64,000 nucleotides of DNA, taken from NCBI GenBank assembly GCA_038380795.1, contig CM076267.1, forward strand, positions 17,095,501 through 17,159,500, in the 5' to 3' direction. Shown piece after piece: positions 1 through 14,424 of the stretch. Position 1 is the stretch's first letter, and each line of letters opens with the position of its first letter. The notes beneath the pieces are model-generated. The model was not told where the DNA came from. It saw only the letters and a list, made by a program, of their open reading frames with translations, and did not search any database. The DNA is from Pyrocephalus nanus. Lineage: Eukaryota > Chordata > Aves > Passeriformes > Tyrannidae. Made by a program: the position numbers and the translations under genes.

Positions 1-1275
1 CACAGAAATGCAATTGCAAGGGTCCCATCCTCCAGGAGAAAACAGATTATAAAGTCTATAGGGATTTTGGGGGCTAACCCATGCTAACAGTTCTTCTGCT
101 GTTTTCATCACTATTGTTACCTCTGCAAACTAACATTCACAGTAATAAGTACTCCTTTCATTTACAGCATAAATATATCCCCATCTTTGTTTTCCATCAA
201 GCTTGTAAATTGGTTGAGATTTCTAAATTTTAAAAAGCACAGTAAAAAAGTATATTAAGAGAATAATTATTACTTCAGGCAATAAATGATGATTGGCCAT
301 ATTTGTGTTTCTTACTGCTGAGCAAATAAATAATAGCATAAGAAAAGAGACTGAACTCACAGTGAAATCATAAAATGTACATTTCTTACATTAACTTATG
401 TAAGAGAGAAGTTCCTTTAAAAATGCAGATATAAGCATTTTTTAAACTAAGCACACTTTAAAAAGTGTGCATTTTATATGGATCAAAACGTGTCTTGGTA
501 TTTTTAATCTTAGGCCAAGTGGTTAAAGATATTTTGACACAAATGTTTCAAGTGTGAAATCCTCCACATAATTTCTCAACAATCTCTTCTGACTTAAAAA
601 AAACCAACCTTGATTTCTGTAATTTAAGATGTGCAATACTAAACTTTATAACAACAAAACATGCAAAGATCTCTAGATAAATACTGGCAGCAGATACTAA
701 TGTCAGTATTACGGACAAAACTAGTAAATTCATTTTCATATGAAAATAGATCTATAAATTAAAATCTTAATTTTCACCACAGGACAGTTTGCACAAAATG
801 TTATGTAAGCCATCATTTTGTTTCTTTTTTCTCCCCCTGTAATGTGACTTTCTTTGGCTTATTCTTTTTAAACCAACATTATGACACAATTTAACTTATC
901 TGGCATTATTTTTGTGTTACATGTTATAGTCATACATTCATAGTAATTTCTCAAATCATATCTATAAATTTATATCTAATCAATCACTCTGATTGTAAAA
1001 TCAAAGCATTTTTTACTATATTGTGTTTATTTTAAAGTTTATTGCATTGTCTCTTCTAAAAAATCTTGTGAGGTACTTAATAATAATGGGAAAAGCCTAA
1101 CTGCAAGTGAAGACATTTCATAGTTAAAACCAAGACATTCAGAGCACAGAATTCCTTTTTGGTGTGCCTTCTCATAGTTCTATATTGCCAAGTAAAATCA
1201 CAGCTAAGTATCAGGTAAATCCAAGTTTCTAAATTCTTACTTCAAAGAGGAGACTATATGCTATTCAACACTTTC

Positions 1276-1303
1276 TTTTTTTTTTTTTTTTTTTTTTTTT
1301 TTT
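1276..1303. repeat. T homopolymer (28 nt)
   Basis: An uninterrupted T run within AT-rich intergenic DNA. It may be the tail of a minus-strand retroposed sequence, but no source element is recognisable beside it. Confidence 0.95.
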
Positions 1304-4010
1304 AGTATGATGACTGTTTTCAGGTAGGATATATTATAAGGAAAACGAATACAAGGATCAAATGCCAGCATCAGATAGAAAGGAATTTTAAGATAACAAC
1401 CAAAAGAATGACTATGGGTATGAGAAACATTTGTTTGCAAGATACAATGGTGTTTTAAGCACATACCTAGTGCTTTCTCCACATGCTGAGTAACCAGGCT
1501 AATTAAAAAGCCCATACAGCTCTTGTTAAAATCTGTTCAAATTTTTGGAGCACCTGTTATAACAGAATGCCCACAGACTTGATAGTTTAGAGCCAAGACA
1601 CCTGCTACCTTATGTCTCACAGTATGTTCAATTTTATACTGATAGTAAAAAAAAAAGTCCACTTTCTGACATTTAACAATCTCATAAATGATGAGAAATA
1701 AATTGCAAAATTTCGTAATTTAACCCTTGACTGTCACTTCTCTTTACCTATAATTTCCTGTGAGCAGGCAATACAATGTACTCTTGGAACTGTCTCATTT
1801 CTTTGTTGCTGAATTTTTAGTATATTACACTGAGCATAGTTCTTGGTATGCTTTGTTCCATAATTTTTAAACTAGTATATAAGTAAATATAGCTTATATA
1901 AATAAATATGGCTTATGTGAAAAAGAGAATGTGCTTCACACCTGCAATAAAATCCTGTTAGTCTGTATTTATGTCTTTCTTCTCCACTGCTAATCAATGA
2001 CTAGAATACACTGACCAAACAATTACATTTCACTCAAAAACTTTGTTTAGATATGGTTTGGCAATATTATTAGAAATGTACCTCAGCCCACAATTTTGTT
2101 AATAAACATATATAAGCCCTGGTCTCTCTAGAATGGAAATGTATTCCAAAAAGGAGGAAGTTATTAACAAGCAGTAACCAACAGGTGTAAGAAGTAGAGA
2201 AAGATTTGATTATTTAAAAAATCATTATCACAATAGCCTTTTGAAAGTGATTGAAACTTTGTCAACATTTATGTATATGACTAATTTTACATGTATGTAA
2301 ATAGAGCATATGAATATCTGCAGGATCATGAGTCACCTTTTGTAGGTATCTGAGTCATGCTGGAACCACTTTATGTAACTGATTTCACCGGGAACAGGAT
2401 TTCTTCTATGGATTCTGTAAGAAACTATTGTACTTATGTAGCCAAATCTATTGGCTCAATCAGACTTAAGTACTTAGGAAGACACTGGAAACCGAGTTTG
2501 CTGAAAAGACTCCACAAGCAGGTCTGGAAGCCAGCTTCATTCGCTATTCTGCAGCTCAGATCTACAAAAATATGGATTTATATATTTTTTCAGAATGCTT
2601 TAGATATACTCATGAACAGAAATACAAACCTCTCAGATTCAGAACTACATTTTCTTAGATGAATGTTTGAGACCTCATACACTAAGTATCAGGCATCAAA
2701 CCATTTTCATATTAGGATATGCAACAAACTTGGAGAAAAATGTGAAACAACACCCATGGGAAGCACTTTGTATACCTCTACTTTTGTTGTTTAACATTTC
2801 TACAGAAGTACAAGTAATAGTGAATGTAACTTGGGCCTCAAAACACAACATTAAAAAAAATTTTGTGTGAAATACCAGAAGTGAAGCAAAAATGACAGTC
2901 ATAAACCCAGTAGCATCAGCACAATTCTTCAACAGGTATATTTAATTCACTCACAACATTTACAAGCACATGGTGAATATTTTGCTAAGAACAATTGACT
3001 AATATTTAAATAATTCTTTAAATTCTTTAAATATTTCTTTGTATTTCGAATTTCATTTTCATATATGTTTTCTATATATGTTGTTTTAGCACATCTCATT
3101 TCCCTTTAGCATTTATCTTAATTTCAGCCTAGAAAAACTAATTGGTAATGGATATTAAAAGTTCTTGCAAGTTTTGTAAACTGTTAGTTGTGGGAATGAC
3201 ATTTTTTCCATACTCTGCCTATCGATTTGCCTTTGAGATAAAATGCAACAAGAAAGCAGGTGATAAGCCTTTGTTAATGCCTCTGGGATGAAATACTGCA
3301 GCTACAGACTACTGTTGATAAACAGATTTTGAATTAATTAGTTCTGCATAATTATCTGAGTTACCAAGTCTTAAAATTGAATGCAACTGGTCTTCATACA
3401 TTTGTTTATACACCTCCTGCCAGCCATGAACAATGCTTTTATTTTATAAAGGTTCATCAATTAAAAAACTAATTTTAAACAAGGTAATAATAAAATAGTC
3501 TGCTACTGTAAGATGGCATATGGCAGAAAAAAATATTAATTGCAGTTATTTTTGTTGAATTCCAGAGGCAAGTACGACAGCTCTGCAAAATTCAGGTCAG
3601 TCTGCTGGCAAATAAAGAGATAGGCTCTGTGGTTACAATTTTTTTCAGTATGTGCAGCAAATTCTCTTTGCCTTATATACTTTACATTAATAAAGTTAGA
3701 CAACTAGACTTCAAAATTGAGGGGAATTAAGAGAAAGGCACTCTGTGCTTTCCTGTATTGACTTGGAAGTCATGGATCTGAACCATTTCAGATAGAAGCA
3801 GTTTTAAAATATTGAAACATTACAGCTATATCCCTCATACTGTTTTAAAAGATTAGGTGCTTCTGTATATTTTGCATTTATTTATTTATTTTTCTGCTTA
3901 AACCTGACTTCAAGGTCAGGGTCACTCTTGCCAAGTCTTAAAAGACTGTTAATATACAAAACAAGATCAGAATTTTTGTAAGTATAATCTCCATTTTAAA
4001 TTGCTCTTAT

Positions 4011-4052
4011 TCTTTTCTTTTTTTCTTTTTTTTTCTTTTTTTTTTTTTTTTC
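4011..4052. repeat. Homopyrimidine (T-rich, C-interrupted) tract
   Basis: About 42 bases of only T and C, with C spaced every 4-17 bases. It is simple sequence. Confidence 0.9.
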
Positions 4053-7000
4053 TGTGTATCAAAGACAAAACATGGGAAAAAAAAGAAAAGATTCTTGTGT
4101 TTCTACCTCCTGGTTTTTGATTTTGCTTACTCTCTACACTATTCAAATGACATCCTTTCCTTCTGGTCAAAAAGGACATGTAACTAAAATTTTTTTATTT
4201 AATTGTTCTATCATCAATCTCCTGTGATATCAACATTTCACCAGTTCTCCAATTCTGAACAAGTCCTTGAGAAAAGATAAGACTCACATTCTTATTATAA
4301 TATCAAACAAATTTTAAGAAGTTTAGGCTCTAATGGCCAGGAATACATGCGAGTATGATTGTATTTCTCTTTGCGCTTTATTATATGTAAAGCTCTTGCA
4401 TCATTGATTTTAAGGAGGAGCACATGGGACATGAAGTCCTGACAGATATAACCAAATTACATTCTTTGAAACATTTAATTTTTAGAGTGTACATTGTAAT
4501 TTATACGAATTAAATATTCACTAATATTTGGGATTTAAATCTTGTAAATTGGAACAGCATTTCAGTCCAATTTCTTTGATATGCCAGAGAAGGAAAGTTT
4601 ATTTGAGCCTGAGCAATCTCACGAATTTTAAGTAACAAATGATACCAGTAACCATAAAATCAGCATAACAAGACAGCCACTTGTATTTAATATAAGGAAG
4701 CTCTGAAGTTCTCTTCAACTCTTCATACAGAATTTGATCAATGCACATGAACAGCAAATCCAGAAAGAGAAAGCAGTGTTACCTTCACCCTTCGAGTAAA
4801 CATAAAGAAGAAAATCAAGTGATTTGTGATTAAAAATTTTGACAGAACATTATATCTATTAAGAAACACAGTACTGAGTGTGCAACTTTTCTGTGAATCA
4901 CTTCGCACCCCATCCAGTACTCTCAGCTTTCCTTTTCTGCTAATCTCATTACATTTCCTTCTTCAGTCCACAATTTTCCCACTTATTCCAGCTGTTACTG
5001 CCTTTTTCATTCAATTTTTAATCCAGTATTTTCTTCCCTAATGTTCACAAGGATAGTAGGTGTTATATCTGGACCAAAAACATCATGAGAGGAAGATGAC
5101 TGCACTAAATACAAAGAAGGTGGGCTCATCTCAGGCCGAGTGCACCAGCTCACAACATAAACAGTCATTTTGTGTGGATGGTAGCCCAGTCATCATAAAG
5201 AGACATCATGACAGAATCAGTTGATTTACTTGATTTCTAAATAAATCAATTTGATTTCTATATTAAGATGTATTCAAATATTTAAACCTGCCAGAATGCT
5301 TACAACTAAACCAGAATCAGAAGGATTTTCAGAGGGATGACAAAAACTATGTCAAAAAGTGTAGTTTCAATCGAATTCTCAGTCCTTGCCCTAATTCATC
5401 ATTCATTTCACATCTCGAATAAAGGCAATTCCATTCAGTTTAGAAGGAAAAAATGATGTATTTTCCCCCTTGAGTTATTCTAATAAATGACTGCTGTTTA
5501 GAATTATTTTCTAAACAGTTGTGAAAATCTAGGAAGAGGAAGACGTTTGCTACTTAAGTGACTAATAGTTAAATCAGTAATACTTAAGATTTTGAAAAAT
5601 GATAAGCAGCTAGAAATAGATCATATGCAGTGAGGTTTTTTTAACACAGTCAGCCCCATATATTTGAAGAAAATAATTATTTTGGTCTCTCCAGTGCAGA
5701 GGCTTCACAAAACAAAGAACTTCATGAGAACTATAGATTTGCCACAGAGAGAGATTCAGGGAGCTGGTCACCCCCTCCAGGCCATCCAGCCTTATGTAAC
5801 CCTCATGGGTAGAACTCCTCTGGGTGTAAAGTGACCCACCTTGTCTATGATTCTGTAAATTTGAATGTCTCTGGAGAAGCTGTGGTGCTCCACTAAAGTA
5901 CAAAAGAATTTTTGGTACTTGGCAGAACCCTGTGCTCAGTTAAGTCATTCTGGTACATAGTGGGTACACTCCACAGCAGCAGCTTAGTATTAAAGCTTTT
6001 TTCCCAGAAGTGACTTGCTCAGCTACAAGTCCCATATCCAGCCTTGAATCATAATCATATGACTCCATTATACACACTCTTGGACATTAGGGGAAGAAAG
6101 AGACTTGAGATTTTAATGGGCAAACATGACAACTGTTCCTATGGAAATTCCTGTGGCAGTACAAACTGGCTTTTAAGTCTTTGATATTTTTAAGGTTATT
6201 TCGATTTCTTTAATGAATAGGACCAAACACCAGAGCTCTATATTGCAAAATCTGCCCTGATAAGTTGACATAGTCCTCTACTACACCAGCTATTTCCATA
6301 ATACTATTCCCTTCTGCCAAGAAGTGCACATTGTTTTCCAGCTTCAACTTGCAAAAACACGGACTTTTCCAGTCTTCAGTGGAAATTACTGGGACACAGT
6401 GATCCTGGTTTACTTTGTCAAGTAGCAGAATAGATCTGCACCTTAATGCAGGTGATAGTATTTGTCATTCAGTGAGATAAAAACATTGTATACTTGGTAC
6501 ATTTTATGCTCTGCAAGTACAGAGGATGGACATTTCATCAAAGACATTTAATTGTAAAATTAAGAAAAGCTAAAAAAAAATAAATTGAAGTTCAGTATTT
6601 ATGCAACATATCAGCAAAGACATTTAAATGTCAATGATTTTTATAAAAAATTTCCACATTATAAATATAATATAGTTTAGCTGATCAAAGACATCCTCTA
6701 ATATGGACCATTCTTAGGTTTGGGGTTTTTTGTATTTTGCATATATTAAATTTAATATGCAAGCAACATTGTAGTCTTCTGCACCTCATCTGATGTGGTC
6801 TTCTGCACCTCTTGTCCAAAATCCTGTCAATAGCTATATGATACATATGATCATCAGTAAATGAGAAAAAACCACTTAAATTAGAATTAATGATATATCA
6901 TAGTTAGAAAGAAAGGTCAGCACAATAACTTTTAAATTAAAGAAATGTCAATTTTTATTTCATGGTTCAATTTACATTATATTTTGTATATAGTTCACTC

Positions 7001-10000
7001 CATTTCCATGAAGTTGGTTTTCAAAGTGGTTTTAGCTTGAAGTGGTTAATATTTTTTTCGTATGCTTTTCAAGTTGCCTGACATTATTGTAATGTGACTA
7101 TATATTGGCTTGATAAGAGCAACTTATCCATTTGTAAGACTCAATAAAATGTTACAAAAATACATACCTGAACATGTATCTTTGCTGTCTTGGTATGAGA
7201 ATACAAATGACTTTTTACCCATGTCCACAGAACGACTTCAACACCATATAGCCTGTCTGCTTAGCTGTTCCAGACTGTGGAGTCTCAGAATATATCCATG
7301 GTTAGGGCTGGGCTGGATTGGATATGTAGACACAAACCACTCACAACAGTTCAAAGCCAAGAATGGTTAAGGACAAATATAAAGCCAGAAATTAGCTTAT
7401 AAGGTGAGTCTTCCTCTCCAGGAGTTTTTCTTTAGACCACTTTCATTTCCACTGAATAGCTCCGAGGTTTGAGCACAGTGTTTGAGGTACTGCATGATTC
7501 CTGCTGATTGCTAGTTTCTAGGAGCCAGGAAGGAAGCTTATGAGCAGGAACCTGACTTGAGACTATTTCTCTCAGAGAAGGGAGACCTGCGTATAGGTCC
7601 CTAATCTACAGGACTGCTTCTTTTTTCAGTGTTTGTACATTAAAACACAGAAATAGAGCATAAGTTCTTGGGATGGGCAAGGAGTGGGAGAAAAAAAGGT
7701 TTCTTTGAGAAACTTTGAAATTTAGGAACTTTGAGTATCTAAACTTCTAACATGGTGTGGGAGGGAAACACCTCAAATGTAAAGACATGAAGATTTTTAA
7801 ACAGCCTTTCTCCTTTAACATTGATGTAAGTGTGCTGTCCCTTTCTTCATTATTTTACTCACCAAAGATAGTGTCCCATCTATTGTGATTGCATTTGTGG
7901 GATCTGTGTATAGTAAGAACATTTTCTCCCAGTTTCCAGTTCCTAGAGTTCTCTGAAAATTGCGGTACCTAGTAGATATGATACATTAGCATAAACTTCT
8001 GAACTAGTAGTAATGTACTGAGTCCTGAGGACTCAATATTGCTATTAGGAGCTAGATGCTGGGTAAAGACACACTCTGGTACTCAGCACGCGATGGCAGT
8101 AGCTTCCTCTCACAGTACCTTCTGTGCAGAGGCAAACTGAGTGGGAGGGCAGTGGTTTCCTGGGACACTGAATGTTAGGCAAGGCCTCAGCACTTCTCTT
8201 CACATCTTCTGTGAGTCAGAACAAGGAAAGTGGTAAAAATAGGTATGTGGGAGGTGGGGAAAATGCATTATAGTTCTACTTTAATTGCAAATGGATCATT
8301 CAAGTCACGGCGCCTTTACAGATACAGAATTTTTTATTGTGCAGAAAATAGCAATTGGAGGCTTAAGAAACTGCAGAAACTAGCAGTGCTAAATGTGGGA
8401 TAATCCTAAAATGGGTGGGTGTCAAGTGTGTCTACACAAAGTCAAGAGATTATAATTTTTTAACAGAAATCACAGTGGTCACTAAATTGTTCTTTTCTGT
8501 TGGATTTTTTCCCCCATAGAGTTTACTCTGACAGACACTTAAAATAAAACAAACAAAAAACCCCCAACAAATTGATTAATTGCTTTAAGTTCAACCTTCT
8601 CTTGAGTTTCTATGTGTCTGAAGATTATCAGAACTACCTTTGAAATATACGTTTTCATAAATTATAGTTTAAAGATACATTGTAATTTGGGATTTTCCAA
8701 AGGGAGAGACAAAGTATGTCAGTTCTGAGGTAAACTGGTCTCCCACCATATAAAGTTATAGTCAAGGGTTTGCTCAGAGTACTTGGAGCCAAGCCAGAAC
8801 ATTTTCTGTTCTAGAGTTAATGCAGGTGCAAGAGGTTTCTCTTTACTGTGTAAAGTAGCTAGGCAAAAGTCTATTTCTCCCCTTTGATTTCACCAAAAAT
8901 CTAGATAAAAGCTTAGATAAAAGTCTGCTGTTCATTGAGAGATTATAGTATTATTCATCATTTTTATGTGCTGTAAATGTATAAAGAACATTGCAGTACA
9001 GAGTTAATTTTTTAGTACTGAAGAACTATCTATATAAATTAGATCAAGAGCTTAAGCATGAAGCAGTAGCCAGAGGAAAATCAGAAGTATCAGGAGAAAA
9101 AAAAAGTTTTTACAGGGTCACATGAAAAGTTTCTTCTGGTGTTAGATAGCAATGAAGACTTTTCCTATTAAAAAAAAAAAAAATAAAAAAAAAGAGAGAT
9201 AATTTATAGCCTGCAGTGACTGTATGACTATCTAAACTCTTGGTTTCTCAAAATTACATCTCTAGCATGTCTAAATATCTATAAAAAGTACCCATAAAAC
9301 TCTGTTGGACTACATAACTAAATCTTAGAAACAGCCTGGTTTTATTTCCAAAAATCTCACTAAAGTAAGAGCTACCAAGGAACAAACAAAACATTTGAAC
9401 CCTACAATGAAAAAAAGTAGTGTGAGACTTCCCTACTGCTTACTGAGTGAAATGTGCATTAGAGAGGTAGACTTGTACAAGATAAGTAAGTAATTTATAT
9501 TTATTCAGTACCTAATTCTCACAGTTTAGTGCCCTGGTCCCAGCTGGGATTCAGCACAGTGCTACGTTTCTCCGGAGGGTCAGTTACACACACTGGATTC
9601 AGTTCTCATTTAGTTCGTCCCCAGAGCTATTCTCAAGCTTTAATGCACTGCTGTTCTGCAGCCATATCTCTGAAAGACACTCCCTCACTCACTCGCTGTA
9701 CGGACACTGAAAGTGGAGCCCATATGAATCTTTACCCTAGGACAGACTGATCAGAGAAGCCTTGTATTTGTTTGCTTTCAGAATCTACAGCTGAATGTAA
9801 ATTATAGTTGTGACAAAATTTTTAGAGAAAAGAGCTGGTGTTGTTATAGGTAATATTAAAATATGAATGGAATTGTAATTACTATCGTATAAAAATAATG
9901 TAAGTATATGGAATTGCAGCTCAGTTAAGAGTTCAGCAATAAAAAGGGCATCTTAAGTTACATTTACTAGTACATCTACCATATGCTACATTTAGGGAAA

Positions 10001-11969
10001 ATCATGCTAATTAGTTTGCGAAGATATACAATTGTTTCAGACCTCTGGGTATAAAAGATACCCGTTTTTTGCAATAGGACTGGCTTTGTGAGATTCAGAA
10101 ACTAAAACGGTTTCAGGTGTTTAACCCCACACACTTAAAGACCTAACAATACATCAATACAACGAATCAGACTTGAACCATCTAACAGTATAAATAAGAG
10201 CAGTACATACTTCTGAGAGACAGAGTCTGGGGGACATATCTATTTTAGGACTCATTATTTATTTAGGCCAAAGAAGATGCTTAGTGATTTACAAAATGGA
10301 AAATAAAAAAGTTCCTATTTTGAAATAGGCAACATATAAACCTTAGCTGCTGGAAAACAGAACTGACACAGAAATGATTTGAAGTACCACTCGTCTAATC
10401 CTGTATTCATAATTTTTTGGCAGAACTTGTTTCAAATTCAATGTGAATTACACTTACATAAAAATTACAAAATTACCCCCCTGCTCTGTTACATGATTAC
10501 TACTTCAATTCTTCTCTCTGTTATGATAGCACACTTGAGGTCTCAGATTTTGAGAGTTCACAAACTGTACAAATACACAGAAAACAATACTGAGCTTCAT
10601 GAAAATTTTAATTTGATTTAAAGAAAATGTGAAGAGAGGAAGAGAATAGGAAAGTGAGGGTCATTTATTTAAAAAGAGAGAGGGGAAGTACTACTATACA
10701 TAAAGGTATCAGTATGTGTCCTCTATTTTCCTATGACCATAATTTCTATATAGAGTATACTTGTATACTTCTGCTTCTTGTAATTATTTCTTGTGTTTAA
10801 TACATCTTTTGGACAGGTTTTGGGGTTGTTTTTTGCTGGGGCCGGTTTTGGTACAGTTTGGGTTTTTTTAGCTGTAATTATTATCTGAATTCTTATTGGT
10901 GTAATGAGATATGTTATTGCTCACTGTTTTCATGTCATATACAAGTATATTTCTAAATGTCTTGTACACAAGGGTCGCTTCCATTTTTGAAGCATAGTTA
11001 ATACACTGTATTACAGAGGAGACATATGCAGGGATTTAATTCATTCTTTTGTTTTCTGTTTATTTTTTTCTCTTAATTTAAAGCAAAATTAATTCAGACA
11101 GAATGTCTAGAGTTGATCTTTGGTTAGGAAAAAACATGATTATTATTCATGCAGCAGTGTTTATTTCCATCTGTCACCATAGCAGTTCTTTTAATAACTT
11201 ATTATACAATTAGTTCAATAGCCTTTCTGCTCCTTTGCTACTACTGCACATGAAACGCTCTTATTCCTATAATGTTTTCACCGTCCACATTATCCTATCC
11301 ATAACTAAATCTGTTTTGAAGGTTTTAGTGGTTATACTGAATGTATTTCCTACATAGTTTCTAAGATGGATCACCTAAACACCTCTAGAAGTTACCTGTA
11401 CAAAATACATACATGGTGAATTGTGCAAGATGAAACCAAGGACTATTTCTAGAACCTAATTAATTTGTTCTTACATCTCAAATCAAAAATAATTTTTACA
11501 CCTGCAGAACTTTTATGTATTTGTTCAAGAGGACACAAGGCCTCCATTTAATCTCCAGGGAGGTGGCTGAGATCCTTCAGGATCAGCACCTTTTGGAAGA
11601 TTCACCAAGGAAAACTAAACTCACAGGCCTTACAGTCCTTCACAACCCCACAGGCTGAGCAGGAAGTTTTATAACAAAGACAGGGCCTGCATGATAAGTT
11701 TATATTTACAGGACTAGTAGACCTTACCAAAACAAAAACAACGATAGCAACAACTAAGCAAATGATGAAATATTATTGGGAAAGGAAGAGAGAAGTCAAG
11801 AGCGGAAGGGAGAAAAGGACAGGAGACAACCGGCTAGACAGCATCTATGCAGAAAAGGACGCGGGATCCTGCTGACCAAGTTCATCATCAGTCATCAGTT
11901 GTGTATTTGTGGTGACAAAGCCTGTATTAGCACGGGCATAGTTAGGACATTTAGAAAAGTATTGTAGCA

Positions 11970-12122
11970 CTGGAAAAGGCTGCTTGAAGTTGTGGAATTG
12001 CCACTTCTTGGACATACTTGAAACTTAAATGAGTTCCTTGCAAACTGGACTCAGTTTTCAGGATGAGACTGTGCTAAATGACCTTCAGAGGTCTCTTCCA
12101 ATCTAAAAAATTCTGTAATTGT
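11970..12122 (+). mobile_element. CR1 LINE, 3'-end fragment (sense)
   Basis: The text GGAAAAGGCTGCTTGAAGTT and then TGACCTTCAGAGGTCTCTTC followed by CAATCT and AATTCTGTAATTG matches the typical end of avian CR1 (GGTCCCTTCCAAC, then ATTCTGTGATTC). It is 5'-truncated and diverged, so it is an old copy. Confidence 0.75.
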
Positions 12123-13356
12123 AAGTATAATGCTACAGAGGTGCATCGTTTTTCTTCATTGTATCCCATCTTTTTGCCTGGGTCTGCTATGTTAATATTC
12201 CCACTTCCAGGGAAGAAAATGAGCCTGAGAGTTGATTTGCTTGTTTCTGTTCTTGATTTCCAAATCACGTATCTCTAAAGATACAAAATCCAGAGAATAA
12301 TTTCCTGCAAAGTTTATCTCACAGAATTTCAGAGAAAAGAAGTATAAGAATGCAGTAGCTAAGGAAGAGTCTTTTAGTTCTACTTTCTTAAAATATGGGG
12401 GGAAAACGTTTCCTATGTAAATGTTTTGAATGATCACACTAGACCATGACATCCATTTAAAAATCTGATTAAAATATATAAATACAGAACAAGTAGATGA
12501 AAAAGCAGTTGAGACTGTCATCTGATAAAAAAATAAAGAGGCCAAGAACATCCATGACCTATTGAGGTGCAGATTAATAAATCTAATTAATAGATATTAA
12601 TAGATATTAATATTTCAATAATTGTTATATCAGTAAAAAAATACATAAACCTATAGTGTTGTACTGCTGCTTTTTACTTCTCATTGTAGGCTAAAAAACT
12701 AACCCATCTGCCATTCTGAAACTTTTGACAGTCTCTGAACAGGAAATGTAACTAAAAGTTTTATATCCGGTATCACAGATGATAGAATCACAGTACCAAA
12801 GAACACAAAGCTCTGTAGTTTATATCTGCAGTCAGTGATTTCTGCAGTCACTGAAAAAAAGAAAATGTATTAGAATTATTCATTATTTTTTGTATATTCT
12901 AGAAATGTTACAGTCTTCTAAGTGACTATTATGGATGGTTTACTGAAGAAGTCAGAGAAGAATCACATTAGCCAGAAATAGCAAAAATATTGGAATTTTA
13001 AATCTCTCCGGGCTACCTGGCTTTAAAACATTGTGCAAATAGTAGCAATAACCATTATTCTTCAGCTTCTACCAATACTTCTGGTCAGACAGCTTTTCCT
13101 GAATTTACCTCTCCTGGCTCAGTATTTGAGAAACATCCCTTGGTCGCCTGAGATGAATGCTATGAGATAGGTATGATGCTCTCCTTTCTCTCTCGTAAGT
13201 CAGAACATGACATCTTAAGCTGAGGCACACTGCTGCAAAGACATTTCCATTTTGTTTAGTACAAAACAATTCAAAACTCATGATCTAAAATCTAGATGTG
13301 TTGAGTGATAAGATTTGTACAGTGAACTCGCAAATAAAAATAGGCATGCTGATTAT

Positions 13357-13380
13357 ATGTATATATATATATATATATGT
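13357..13380. repeat. TA dinucleotide microsatellite
   Basis: About ten TA units flanked by TATGT on both sides. Confidence 0.9.
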
Positions 13381-14189
13381 ATAATGCTTCACTAAAAAGG
13401 CTTTCTTCCTGTTGTAAAATGAAGACAACCACTGTTTTATGGGCAGCTGGCAGCCCATATGCCAGAACTACCAGATTTCAGTAAAGGAGTTTGGACTAAT
13501 CGAGTAAGTGTGCTATAGGAGAAATGGGGGCAGATCCTGTAATGTTTTATTATGCCAGATGAAACACCAGAAAATGTAACTATTTTGATATGACCTGAAC
13601 ACATCACTTGGAAAAAAGAGACGCTGACCATGTGAAACTTTATTTTCATCAAAGAATGTATAATTTTCTTCTCTTCTCCTCTTGTGAGATATGGATTCTT
13701 TTTTTTTCTTATATCTTATGAGACTGCAGTTCTTTTTGCTCTTTATAGGGTTTTTTGTTTGTTTGTTTTTGGGGTTTTCTTGTTTCTTTGGTTGTTGGGG
13801 TTTTTGTGTTGTGGTTTTTGGGGTTTTTTTGTTTGTTTTTTTGGGGGCTTTTTGTATTCAAGATCTAGCTTTCTTTTCCCATTCAAAGTATAGAAACAAA
13901 GGCACTAATATACATGTCATTTCTAAAGGAATGGGTCAGCTTCTTATGAAAATCCATGGTTCATAATAAAGTCTTTCTCTAATAATTATTAACCTTATGC
14001 AAATACATTTGTATTATAGATTTTCTTTCTATCACACCTCTTCCTGTAGAAGTTCCTTTCAGCATATACCCACAACCCTGACTTCCCAATGTAGCCACTC
14101 ATTCTCTGTGTTACTTTTGCTGAAAAAAAAGGTAGTTTTGCAATGCTAATGACATTCACTGAGTCCGAAAATATGCCAATTTGGGAGGG

Positions 14190-14424
14190 ATCCAAAACAA
14201 CCATTGAGTCCAATCCTTAGCCCTGCACAGGACCATCCCCAAGAGTTACATTCTGTGCCCAAGAGTATTGTTCAAATGCTTCTTGAACTCTGTCAGGCTT
14301 GGTGCTGTGACCACTTCTCTGGGGAGCCTGTTCCAGTGCCCAATCACCCTCTGGGTGGTTTTCTAATATTTAACCTAAATATCTTCTAACATTCCACCTA
14401 AACCTCCCCTGTCACAACTTCAGG
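14190..14424 (-). mobile_element. CR1 LINE, 3' fragment (antisense)
   Basis: CTTGAACTCTGTCAGGCTTG, then GTGACCACTTCTCTGGGGAG, CCTGTTCCAGTGCCCAATCA and CCTAAACCTCCCCTGTCACA are near-consensus avian CR1 read in antisense. Both ends are truncated. The last 60 bases before the break show a small disruption around 14360. Confidence 0.92.

Larger units (their letters stand above)
1..11969. other. Gene-poor upstream region
   Basis: It is AT-rich DNA without convincing exons, CpG islands or RNA genes. Open frames (for example 2357-2662, 5610-5903, 7110-7370, 9529-9750) are short, unlike known proteins, and lack coding bias or splice framing. Contents that can be named are a 28-base T run (1276-1303), a pyrimidine tract (4011-4052) and a nuclear-receptor-like direct repeat (3910-3924). 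Confidence 0.6.

Noticed and set aside
11520..11970. Possible LTR-like segment before the CR1 3' end
   Set aside because: It has mixed composition and a few retroviral-looking phrases, but no TG...CA ends, primer-binding site or coding remnants could be identified.
12192..12551. 119-codon minus-strand open frame
   Set aside because: Random-looking, Phe/Ser/Ile-rich product of AT-rich DNA with no splice framing. It overlaps no known domain.
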